Origin: Hymenopellis radicata
Taxonomy: Eukaryota > Basidiomycota > Agaricomycetes > Agaricales > Physalacriaceae
Assembly (NCBI GenBank): GCA_015501595.1
Contig: JADNRX010000640.1
Coordinates: 1 to 28,249, forward strand
Direction of reading: 5' to 3'
Length of the DNA: 28,249 nt
The notes beneath the pieces are model-generated. The model saw nothing but the letters and a program-made list of their open reading frames with translations, searched no databases and was not told the origin of the DNA. Position 1 is the stretch's first letter, and every line of letters begins with the position of its first letter. Both the position numbers and the translations under genes were made by a program. Shown here piece by piece: positions 9,892 to 18,773 of the stretch.

Positions 9892-11320
9892 ATGGAGTCT
9901 CATACACAAACAATTGACGATGTTCCCAACGAGCTGGTGTACCTCATCCTGGGCAACCTAGATCTGGAGGACCTCATTCCCCTCGGCTGCGTCTCGAGAA
10001 GATTCAATATTTTTGGCCTTTACCTTCTACTTCTCCTTGGTACATGGACTCCCTCATTCCATAAATCGTGGTCGCGCCCCCTTCTCATCCCATTACGCTT
10101 TCGATCATACGCCGTCCCCAGTGGACAATTGGCTGCCAGTGGCGGAAGGAACCCAGCGGCATCCGTTTTGCACATTGTCCGCCCTCCGCCTTGCCATCCT
10201 AGTCAGACAGCCGGTATCGTGCGTATCTGCGTGGTTTACAACCGCCAGGTTTGTCGAAGAGGCGGACCAGCTACAGAAGTATCTGCGCACTGCCCCGGAG
10301 CTCATCAGTCTGGATTTGACTCTACCGACGGTTGATATGCATTCTTTCGTCGCCGAAGAGGCCAGGGAGGAGCAGTACAGAGCTGTATGTCGTGTCCTGG
10401 AAGCGCTGCAGATCATCATACCAAGAGCGAGTGGCTTCACCTGGACTGTCGGTGGAGATATCAACATACCTGTTGATGCTGTCCCATTCACGGGTGCGCC
10501 CCTCACAAACCTGCATTCTGTTTCACTGCGGGAGTGTTCGGTGCTCTTCAGCCCGCCATTGAAGGATTGGACGATTGCGTCGTTGCATCAATCGCGCGTG
10601 CATTCATTGGAGATCGACGGCAGTATCCTGGCCCCGTATTACCAGGCCATCCGACTCCGACACCTTCGCAACCTGACGATTTACGCTTACGATACATTGG
10701 CGGCTCTCTTTTCATTAAAGTTCCTATCACGACATCCAAGCTTACGGAAGGTGTCATTCCTGAGCAACATCTCTCCTACAGAGTCCTGCGCGGATGGTTC
10801 CAATTATCAGTTGGAGGATAATGCGTTACCGCATGTTACTGAATTATCCGCGCCGATGGAGTATCTTATCCTATGGCTCTCCAACGCGTCGGTCTTATCC
10901 AGCGTATCTGCAGTCGACGCCGATAGCTGCCTTGCATTGACACCTGCGTTCGCATATAGTAATACTCTTGCCCGTGGGCAGCTCTCGGCGGGGTACGAGC
11001 TCACCCGCGAACTGCTGACATTGATGTCTCAACGACCCACCATCTCGACTTTTCTCTTCCCACTCTGCGAGCTCCGCGGTGGGGACATCTTTCCGGCGCA
11101 AGATATATCGCACATTCGCGTGTTGCACTGCATACCAGAATTCCAGTTTGAGATGACTGATGAAGCGGCGCAGGAGATCATCGCGACGTTGATTGGGTTT
11201 ACGGGAGCGAAAAAACTTGTTGTGAACCAGAATCGGAGTAGGCATGGTGGTTGGAATGCACATCTGGTCCCGAAACTTCGTGAAATATGTCCAGGCATAT
11301 CCCTCCAGTTGGACTTGTAG
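9892..11320 (+). pseudogene. F-box/LRR-type gene, duplicated copy 1, frameshifted
   Basis: The ATG at 9892 opens an F-box (DDVPNELVYLILGNLDLEDL...VSRRFNI) that runs out of frame at a run of five Ts (10010-10014). The intact paralogue at 13469 has four Ts at the same place. From 10013 the next frame continues unbroken to 11320 and matches the paralogue along its whole length (for example VFSPPLKDW-like, LHQSRVHSLEIDGSILAPY, SQRPTISTFLFPLCELRGG). The C-terminal part has leucine-rich spacing and would be the substrate-binding region of an SCF-type receptor. The extra T would leave only the F-box plus nonsense residues. The rest looks recently functional: no stops over about 430 codons. A sequencing indel is a real alternative. 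Confidence 0.85.
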
Positions 11321-11431
11321 TTATTCATGAAAGGTAGCGTAACAAGAAGCACCAGTGTACATATGTAGTATCATAGTACTTAATCAGACAATTTTCTATG
11401 ATCTGTCATCGACGAAAAGTGGTCGGAGAGA

Positions 11432-11450
11432 CCGGTATCAGTGATACCGG
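11432..11450. promoter_or_regulatory. Perfect 9-bp inverted repeat upstream of the HNH gene
   Basis: CCGGTATCA-G-TGATACCGG is a perfect palindrome with one central base. It lies 108 bp upstream of the HNH gene start and downstream of F-box copy 1. It could be a dimeric transcription-factor site. No assignment is possible. Confidence 0.4.
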
Positions 11451-11557
11451 CTGGTTTGGGGGAAACGAAGCAGACGAGCGGACCATACGAACCGAATCAG
11501 ATTCCACTCGGCACTTCGGCATTCACAGCCACGTGGGAATAGTATTCCTTTGCCACC

Positions 11558-12902
11558 ATGAGCGAAATCTTACCACCACAGCTAGACTCCTCACTTCTGA
11601 GTCTCTCCTCTCTAGGGCTTTCGGCCTCGGCGCCTCTGCAATCCGTCAGCGTTTACAACTGCGTCTTACACGCAGAGCAAACCGCGATCTATATTTTCAA
11701 TCAGTCTGGAGGCACAGACAAGGTGGCCAAAGGTCATATCATTGCTTCAAGGGTCATTGGATGTCTCCTTTACGTTTTGCATGAGCGGCCCACAGTTATA
11801 ACCGCAGCGGCTACCAGCACCATCCGTACTGAGATCTTGAACGACACGACTGAGGATAGGAACTTGCTGATCTACGAGGTTGGGGCGATGTATCGCGACC
11901 ATCTACTTCGAGCATGTGCGTTCTTCCTACTCATACGTGCTATCGCTCATTTATCATCAGTCCGAACAACGATGACCGCACCACCGCCCACGCCTCCCTC
12001 TCGACCAACTTTCGATAAGATGGTGGACAAATGGGGCGAGGATCTAGTCTCTGCTAACCTCAACTACGACACCTCACGCAAGAAGGTGTGCTTGCCGTCT
12101 GACAAAGCTTCCAGGTCTTAACATTGAATCCATTGCAGGCACTGGCACGCGATGGATACCGCTGCAAGCTCACGCAGTCATGGAAGGATAGCTCGTGCAA
12201 GGAGATTCGAGAACTCGCTCAAATGGCCAGAGAGTTTGACACCGGGCGAGGGAATGTCCAAGTCTGCCACATCGTGAACGAGAGCTTGGCACAGCATATT
12301 GACGGGGATACAGCCAGCGGGAAATTGAAGGTACATTCCTTTGCTCAAACCAGGCAGCGAGATTCCGCCGCCTCATTCTTGCGCATCCTTGATGGCTTTG
12401 GAATGAGGGAAATTGCAACGAAGCTGGCAGAGGCTAATGGCGTCCATTCGCTCGCCAACCTTCTCTGCCTTCTGACAAGTGTTCATGCCAACTTTGATGA
12501 CCTTGCCGTCTGGTTTGAGCCACCAACAAGGTGCGCGTCGTGGTTTCTTTTTTCTACTTCACTTTTCTTATCTCATATCTTCAGGAACATGAATATACAG
12601 TCCACACAGCTTATTCCATCGCAACAACATACGGCCATTGGCAAGACACTGTGACTTTCTCTGTCTTCCCGCACCGTTATAAGGCATTCAAGAACGCAGA
12701 GCTACCCCTGCCAGACCCAAAACTCCTAACACTCCATGGAATCTGCGCGCGCGTTGCGCACATGTCCGGTGCTGTGGAATACTTCGACGAGATTGACCGA
12801 GATATGGAGTCACTAATGGTTTTGGCATCTGATGGATCGACATCTACAGCATTCTTCGAGTCTGTCCTCGCACCGTACACTAGTACGCTGTCTGTCCCTT
12901 AG
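11558..12902 (+). CDS. Fungal HNH endonuclease-domain protein, three exons
   Basis: The start is GCCACCATGAGC, a good context. Exons are about 11558-12085, 12139-12530 and 12585-12902, with a 53-nt first intron (GTGTGC...TTGCAG). The first 176 residues form the fungal N-terminal region (HIIASRVIGCLLYVL...VGAMYRDHLLRA). The HNH core follows in exon 2: RDGYRCKLTQ, VQVCHIVNE, then SLANLLCL and VHANFDDLAVWFEP, giving the His..Asn..His order of HNH_2-type nucleases. Exon 3 (EHEYTVHTAYS...LPLPDPKLL...CARVAHMSGA) is the usual C-terminal region. The 54-nt second intron (12531-12584) does not keep frame between WFEP and EHEY, so a base seems missing at about 12516-12530. The substrate is unknown, and many fungal genomes carry families of these. 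It lies between the two F-box duplicates. Confidence 0.78.
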
Positions 12903-13468
12903 ACTTGGCCTGGAAGATGCTCTGAGACCCTCGTTCCTCGGGCCTTGAGCGTCTGCGCATCATCTATCGATGCGCATGTGTAAAGACACTGATTCAACCC
13001 TTCGCTTCTCTGAAAATGCGAGAGATAATGGTCTGAGAGTGTGAAAGGCTCATAGTAGCGTGACCGAAGCTGATGATTGTCGTCGTCTGAGAAGGGATGT
13101 GTGTAGACCATGATTGAGGTGTTGGATTTTATATAAGAAATACGACGCGAACAATAGACGATTGAGTTTTTGGTTGACGCAGCCGAGCGTGATGGTTTCC
13201 TCTGGCTAAGACACTCGATTATCAGGAAATAATCTCGTTGGGTAGATCCTCCGTGTTTTTCCATCATGACGCGACGCGTAAACCACACGAGTAACCCATG
13301 TAGTGTTGATGGTGGTTCGCGTTAGACACGCGTGACGTCACTCGGCTTGTCTTGCGGAGATCGACTGCGAAAAGAAGAAAAAAAAGAAAATTTGATTTTC
13401 GGTATATCTCTTTCATGCAAGTTCCCATCATGATCTCCACCTCACTGTCTGCTCCCAGTGATATTCGG
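12903..13468. other. Intergenic stretch
   Basis: This holds the 3' flank of the HNH gene and the upstream region of F-box copy 2. An A-rich AAAAGAAGAAAAAAAAGAAAA tract is at about 13369-13390 and a similar A-run lies before copy 1. A minus-strand open frame (12899-13288) has a TATA-like ATATAAAATCC but no family resemblance, so it is not called. Confidence 0.5.
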
Positions 13469-14893
13469 ATGGAGTCTCATACGCAATCGATTGACGATCT
13501 TCCCAACGAGCTGGTGTACCTCATCCTGGGCAACCTAGATCTGGAAGACCTCATTCCCCTCGGCTGCGTCTCCAGAAGGTTTAATATTTTGGCCTTCACC
13601 TTCTACTTCTCCTTGGTGCATGGACTCCATCACTTCATAACTAATGGTCGCTCCCCCTTCTCATCCCATTACATGTTCGATCATACGCCGTACCCAGCGG
13701 GCACTTTGCTTGCGGGACGAACCCAGCGGCATCCGTTTTGCACATTATCCGCCCTCCGCCTCGCCATCCTAGTCAGACAGCCGGTGGCGTCCGTATCTGC
13801 GTCGTTTACAACCGCCAGGTTTGTCGAAGAGGCGGACCAGCTACAGAAGTACCTGCGCACTGGCCCGGAGCTCATCGGTATGCGTTTGACTCTATCGACG
13901 CTTGGTATGCAGTATTTCGCAGCCCCTTTGTTGGATGGGGCCAAGGAGGAGCACTATAGAGCTGTATGTCGTGTCCTGGAAGGGCTGCAGACCATCATAC
14001 CAAGAGCGAGTGGCTTCACCTGGACTGTCGGTGGAGATATCGCCATACCGGTTGATGCTGCCCCTTTCACGGCTGCGCCCCTCACAAACCTGCATTCTGT
14101 TTCACTGCGGGAGTGTTCGGTGCTCTTCAGCCCGCCATTGAAGGATTGGACGATTGCGTCGTTGCATCAATCGCGTGTGCATTCATTGGAGATCGACGGC
14201 AGTATCCTGGCCCCGTATCACCAGTCTATACAGCTCGCACACCTTGTCAACCTGAAGATCCTCGCTTACGGTACGATGGCGGCTCGCTTTTCGTTGGGCA
14301 CGTTCCTATCGCGACATCCAAGCCTGGAGAAGGTGTCATTCCGGAGCGACCTCTCTCCTGCAGAGTCCGGCGCGGCTGGTTCCAATTATCAGTTGGAGGA
14401 TAATGCGTTACCAAATGTTACCGAATTATCCGCACCGATAGAGTATCTTATCCTGTGGCTCTCCAACGCATCAGCCTTGTCCAGCATGTCTGCAGTCAAC
14501 GCCAATAGCTGCCTTGCATTGACGCCTGCTTTCGCAAATGCTTTTTCGCCTGAGCAGCTCTCGGCGGCGTACGGGCTCACCCGCGAACTGCTGACATTGA
14601 TGTCTCAACGACCCACCATCTCGACTTTTCTCTTCCCACTCTGCGAGCTCCGCGGTGGGGATATCTTTCCGCCGCTGGATATATCGCACGTTCGCGTGTT
14701 GCACTGCACGCCAGTATACCAGTTTGAGATGACTGATGAAGCGGCCGAGGAGATCATCGCGACGTTGGTTGGGTTCACGGGAGCGGAGACACTTGTTGTG
14801 AACCAGAATCGGAGTAGGCATGGTGGTTGGAATGCGAATCTGGTCCCGAAACTTCGTGAACTGTGTCCTGGCATATGCCTTCAGTTGCACTGA
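13469..14893 (+). CDS. F-box/LRR-type protein, duplicated copy 2, intact
   Basis: This is a single uninterrupted frame of 474 residues from MESHTQSIDDLPNELVYLI. The F-box occupies about residues 10-50 (LPNELVYLILGNLDLEDLIPLGCVSRRFN). The remainder has leucine-rich repeat-like periodicity (LHSVSLREC, VHSLEIDGS, LEKVSF, VTELSAP) and ends with CPGICLQLH. I place the start at 13469 because the extra 39 in-frame codons upstream are not preserved in copy 1, where a base difference breaks them. Homology to copy 1 extends about 90 bp upstream and about 100 bp downstream (a shared GTGTACATATGTA and ATCTGTCATCGA), giving a duplicated unit of about 1.6 kb. The expected role is substrate recognition in an SCF ubiquitin ligase. 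Confidence 0.9.
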   Translation: MESHTQSIDDLPNELVYLILGNLDLEDLIPLGCVSRRFNILAFTFYFSLVHGLHHFITNGRSPFSSHYMFDHTPYPAGTLLAGRTQRHPFCTLSALRLAILVRQPVASVSASFTTARFVEEADQLQKYLRTGPELIGMRLTLSTLGMQYFAAPLLDGAKEEHYRAVCRVLEGLQTIIPRASGFTWTVGGDIAIPVDAAPFTAAPLTNLHSVSLRECSVLFSPPLKDWTIASLHQSRVHSLEIDGSILAPYHQSIQLAHLVNLKILAYGTMAARFSLGTFLSRHPSLEKVSFRSDLSPAESGAAGSNYQLEDNALPNVTELSAPIEYLILWLSNASALSSMSAVNANSCLALTPAFANAFSPEQLSAAYGLTRELLTLMSQRPTISTFLFPLCELRGGDIFPPLDISHVRVLHCTPVYQFEMTDEAAEEIIATLVGFTGAETLVVNQNRSRHGGWNANLVPKLRELCPGICLQLH

Positions 14894-15154
14894 AGGGAAG
14901 ATCGAGGTAGTTGAAAGGTCAATGTACCGAAAAGCAGTGTACATATGTAACATGAATCGTGCACCCACATGTGTCCATAATCTGTCATCGATATCACAAG
15001 TTCGTTCGTGTTCGGCGATCGGGCTCACCTCTCGTCCAGACGATCATCACAGCATCACCTCAACAGGCCTTGCCGCGCGCACTGCCTCTGAAACTAGTCA
15101 TGGCCATCATTGACTGAAACCTCATACCACAACACCCCTACAAGCGCGTCTAAA

Positions 15155-15919
15155 ATGGTAGATGTGGACGCGGAATACGGCTCTGGCGGTATACCAGACC
15201 GCATTAGCGAGGTCATCGAGAACCAGCTCTATCTCGGCAAGTACGTGCACAAAAATTCCTATCACCTATCTTTATTTATTTGGCTCATTGTGTGGTAATG
15301 ATAGCATGTGGGAGGCGCAATCGACTTTGCTGCGCCAGAAACACGGAATAACGCACGTACTCAGTGTGTGCCCGGACATTGAGGACATGAACGAGGCACT
15401 CCTTCAACTCCAACCTGAACTCTCATCTTCCCCGCGGCACCTCGTCATCAGCGTCAAAGACAGCGAAACCGCCGATCTCATGTCCCACTTTCCCGCCACG
15501 TTCGAGTTTATCGATTCCGCGCTCAACACGGGCGGGCGCGTCTTTGTGCACTGTGCGCTGGGCCTGTCGCGGAGTCCGACCGTCATTGCAGCATATCGTA
15601 TGTCTACATCCTATGGGTACGATGTCTCGAATATTAATAATGTTTCGCAGTGATACGAAAACGTGGACTGTCAGTGGGGGACGCGCTCGCGCTCATCCGG
15701 CAATGTCGGTGCCCATTATCATATTTATATGGCACCTCCGGCTTACTTATGCTTGTATTAGCGCGCGAATACATCATGCCCAATGCTGGGTTTGTGCATC
15801 AGTTGCACGAGTACTCGATCAAGCAGTTGCGCGAGGAGTACTCGATGCAGCGTCGTACTTCCACGACACCTTGGTCGGCATTGCAGCGCCGCGCGAAGAG
15901 ATATCTCTCTTTGCGTTAA
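15155..15919 (+). CDS. Dual-specificity protein phosphatase, four exons
   Basis: Exons are 15155-15240, 15305-15597, 15651-15704 and 15762-15919. All three introns (64, 53, 57 nt) have GT...AG ends and keep frame, giving 196 residues. The DSP fold is clear: QLYLGN at the start of the domain, GITHVLSV, VKDSE with the general-acid Asp at about residue 81, and the P-loop VHCALGLSRSPT with the catalytic Cys at about residue 112 and Arg at 118, followed by AAYLIRKRGLSVGDALALIR. The motif order and the 31-residue Asp-Cys spacing fit small DSPs acting on phospho-Ser/Thr/Tyr. The C-terminal about 45 residues (HEYSIKQLREEY and a basic end) form a short extension. No membrane segment is seen. The substrate cannot be inferred. 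The model is intact, unlike several neighbours. Confidence 0.9.
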
Positions 15920-16615
15920 CGATTGCTGACTGGACGTGCAGAATATGCTGGCCATGCATGCACAAAATACCTGTGGAAAAGTCATATCATGTCTCAATAT
16001 GTACACCGTTCTTGAAGAACCTGGCCTGGGAAGTCCTATTAGGCTGGAATACCTCTACTAGTTTATGACTCACTTGGAGCATTCTATCATGATACCAAGC
16101 TTGTATTCTACACGATGCGATATCTCGTCTATCAATTCCAGTACAATTTGTTCAGTAGTATGCTCTCAATGGTCGTAAATTTTCGGTTGGAGCCTCCTCA
16201 AAATATATTTTCCCATCACACACAATGTGACACATACTTATTTTGGGGAAAATAATTATTACAAGTTGCCCGTTGAAACCTGCGAACCTTGAACTTTCGG
16301 TTGGTGAGTTGGTAAGGGCTAGATATCTATATGGGGGTAATGCTGGGGAAAAATCCAAGTTGACTACTTTTACCGTATTTTACTACTACTACGACGTATT
16401 CTCACTTCTAGTACTACTTTTTCTACTACTTTTGAGCCAAAATGAAAAGTGAGAGATTTTCACTTCCAAGTCTTACTTTTCAGGATGAGTCTCACTTCTG
16501 CAACTAATCTCAGTTTTACTTTTCTCGTCTCACTTTCATAAGTCGCTGTCACACTACTTGTTTAGGCAGCTTAGGTACTTCGGACTTAAGTACTTAGACA
16601 CTTATGTAGATAAAT
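15920..16615. other. AT-rich stretch with ACTTTT/CACTT low-complexity repeats
   Basis: From about 16370 to 16555 words such as ACTTTT, TACTAC and CTCACTT recur many times in no fixed period. The tract lies just beyond the 3' end of the integrase-type transposase and may be part of that element's non-coding end. No terminal inverted repeat could be paired by eye. No gene is seen. Confidence 0.5.
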
Positions 16616-17565
16616 TTATTCCTCAGTGCCATTAACGTACGCCACAACACGTAAGACAGCCTCACAATATACATCAATCCCCCAATTACCATCGTCAGCC
16701 TCAAAATCAAAACCCTCCCGAGCCAACAGTGCACGAACCTCTTCAATATCCTCATCCCGGTTGAGGGAAACATTGGTAGCTGATGGATCAACAGGAATCT
16801 CGATGCCGGCATCATCTGCTCCCTCAACACCGTAATAACCGTTCACGCAAGACACATCATCGCCGACATCTCCTGTCCAATAGCCTTGGACCATAAGCTC
16901 CTCCCGACTCAGCTCATACATGGCAATAGGGCTTTGATAGTGCGCTGTTCGAATTTGATGGTGGTTCCACGCGTCCTTAGCCTCATGGAGAGACTTTTGA
17001 ATGCGCGGCTGAAAGACGAGGAAGAGACAAATACAGTGAATGGGGTTATCCTTGCACCAGAGTTCGTTTCGCTCAAGATAGAGGAAAATTTGTCGAAAAG
17101 CCTCTAAACAGTCCTTTTGAATGTCGACCCATATGCGCTCTATGCGAACATTATGCGTAGATCTGTTTGGTATTGGGTTAGAGGCTGCAGAACATTTAGA
17201 ACAGGCTATGTACTTGCCACGAAGATATGCACGATGGGCCTCGCCCCATTTGAAATTCATCGCCTTCTCTATGCCGTTGTTCTCTGGCCCGTAATCTCCG
17301 CGCACACGACTGGGCCACCCCAGCATCTCGACGCCAGCCAGAAAACACTGTGTTACCGTGTTGGAGCGTTTATTGGAGCGGCATTCCATATAGACGATCA
17401 TGCGGGAGTGACCGTCGACGCAGCCATGAACCCAAAACCCCCAGAATTTCAACTTTTCGTGGCCGTCCTGATGCCAAAGTGCGTTGGCACCGCGAACCTT
17501 GTATACACGTCATTTGGTGACCTTGCGCCATCTATAACTTATAAGACAGTGGACTTCCCACAGTA

Positions 17566-17797
17566 CTGTATACTTTAATTCAATTCGTCAGGCCATGTGA
17601 CGTGTGACTGGCCTGACGAAAATATGAATTCGTCAGATTACTATATGCGGTAATAGCCGCTGCCGCGGAGCGGCAGCGGGAGGACGGCGGGGGCCCGCCG
17701 GGCCAGTTTTCGCGAAATTTTGAGTGACAACTGTGACATTTCGTCAAATCCAGGTCGCCTGTGACCTGTGACTGACGAATTGATTAAAAGTCTACAG
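17566..17797. mobile_element. MITE 1 (232 bp), TA target duplication
   Basis: The element is flanked by TA at 17564-17565 and 17798-17799. Its ends are inverted repeats of about 26 bp: the left begins CTGTATACTTTAATTC and the right, reverse-complemented, begins CTGTAGACTTTTAATC; both continue to ATTCGTCAG. Inside the left end is a perfect 12-bp hairpin (17584-17595 with 17609-17620) whose loop is TGTGACGTGTGAC. A perfect 10-bp GC hairpin lies centrally (17657-17666 with 17670-17679). GTGAC occurs as pairs at 17597-17607, 17724-17737 and 17761-17772. There is no coding capacity. TA duplication and small size point to a Tc1/mariner-type non-autonomous element. Confidence 0.88.
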
Positions 17798-18055
17798 TAT
17801 AAAAAAGTACCTCGTAAGAACTCCAAGTACATCGACGCGCTTGAGGCTCTCCTGGATGCGCTTTATTGGAAGATGGATGTCGAGGGACTCTAGATGTCCT
17901 CTAAGAATGCCAGACCCCGTGAATGGGTGGTTGAGAGAGAACTGTGCAACAACGTCATCCAGATCATCGTCGCTGATAATGGTGAACTCCCGCGGCTCTG
18001 TAGTTAGGCCCGCCTTTCGAAAATGGTTGAAGAGTGTCTTCCGATCAACACCATA

Positions 18056-18302
18056 CTGTAGTGTTACGACCCCATGTTCACATAACGTGTAACATGGGGT
18101 CGTGAACTGAACTAATTTGACTCCCGTAACGCGTAACAGGTCAAATTTTCTGCGTCGGGACCCTCAAAAAAGGAAATGTTGCGCGCGGCGGCTGACGCCG
18201 CCGCTCCTTATAAGGAAACCAGACCCTGAATGAACTAACACTTTGTTAGTTCACAGGCATAACACGTAACACCCCCGTGAACATGGGGTCGAAAGATTAC
18301 AG
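18056..18302. mobile_element. MITE 2 (247 bp), TA target duplication
   Basis: The element is flanked by TA at 18054-18055 and 18303-18304. Inverted ends of about 26 bp begin CTGTAGTGTTACGACC (left) and CTGTAATCTTTCGACC (right, reverse-complemented), both running into CCATGTTCAC. A perfect 12-bp hairpin lies at 18067-18078/18091-18102 with loop CACATAACGTGT. An 8-bp GC hairpin sits at 18185-18192/18197-18204. A further hairpin TGAACTAACA-CTT-TGTTAGTTCA lies at about 18229-18251. GTAAC recurs in spaced pairs (18126-18137, and TAAC..GTAAC at 18083-18093 and 18260-18270). Its internal sequence is unlike MITE 1 although the plan is the same. There is no coding capacity. Confidence 0.88.
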
Positions 18303-18773
18303 TATGCTCTGGCAATCCTTCCCCAGGTGTTTCCGAGATCATGCAGTAGAGTGACGCGTTCCAAGTTGAAAATATATGCAGGACGGCCTGGACGCCCTGT
18401 TCTTTCCCGAGGGAGATTGTCTGATCTGGGAGGAGGAGGGGCATCCAAGAAAGCCTGAAGGTCGCGGAGATGGGCATCCAGATTGGATATCATATCATCA
18501 ACTGTCTCCTCGCTGATATATGGGTCGTCCAGGTTGAGAATGATGGTTCGTATAGCCAGTAGTTGGTGAGTAACGCGCTCAACGGCTGCGTACTCTGCAT
18601 TCGGAAAGGAGGTGATGATAAAGCGTGCCTCATTGACAATTTGACGACAATGGGAGAGGAATTGTTCAATATGGTCGCGTTGGTTTTCAGCGTTCATGGT
18701 GGCAGGAAGGAAGAGCGTTTCAGAACATCACATGACGAAGGACAACAATAGCAAATAGTATTCCAAGACTACT

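Larger units (their letters stand above)
16616..18697 (-). pseudogene. Integrase-core (DDE) transposase interrupted by two MITEs
   Basis: Minus-strand reading begins MNAENQRDHIEQFL (18697). It has a TGRPGRP AT-hook-like motif and a helix-turn-helix segment LHDLGNTWGRIARAY that runs into GVDRKTLFNHFRKAGL across the first insertion. The catalytic core follows: NALWHQDGHEKL, HGCVDGHSR (first Asp), VRGDYGPENNG (second Asp) and STHNVRIERIWVD (Glu). This matches the abundant fungal/animal integrase-core family. The frame is interrupted by MITE 2 (18056-18302) and MITE 1 (17566-17797). Apart from these insertions and one TGA at 17510-17512 (a CGA-to-TGA type change) the frame is continuous. Without the inserts it would encode about 530 residues, full length for the family. 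A C-terminal acidic tail follows the core. The copy is inactive as it stands. Confidence 0.85.

Noticed and set aside
12899..13288. Minus-strand open frame of 129 codons with a TATA-like box just before an internal ATG
   Set aside because: No family resemblance, and it lies wholly within the space between two plus-strand genes.
16370..16555. Repeated ACTTTT/CTCACTT words considered as a CRISPR-like or satellite array
   Set aside because: Unit length and spacing are irregular and the host is a fungus. It is low-complexity DNA.
17641..17832. 63-codon open frame across MITE 1
   Set aside because: It spans the element boundary and the GC hairpin. The element has the marks of a non-coding MITE.
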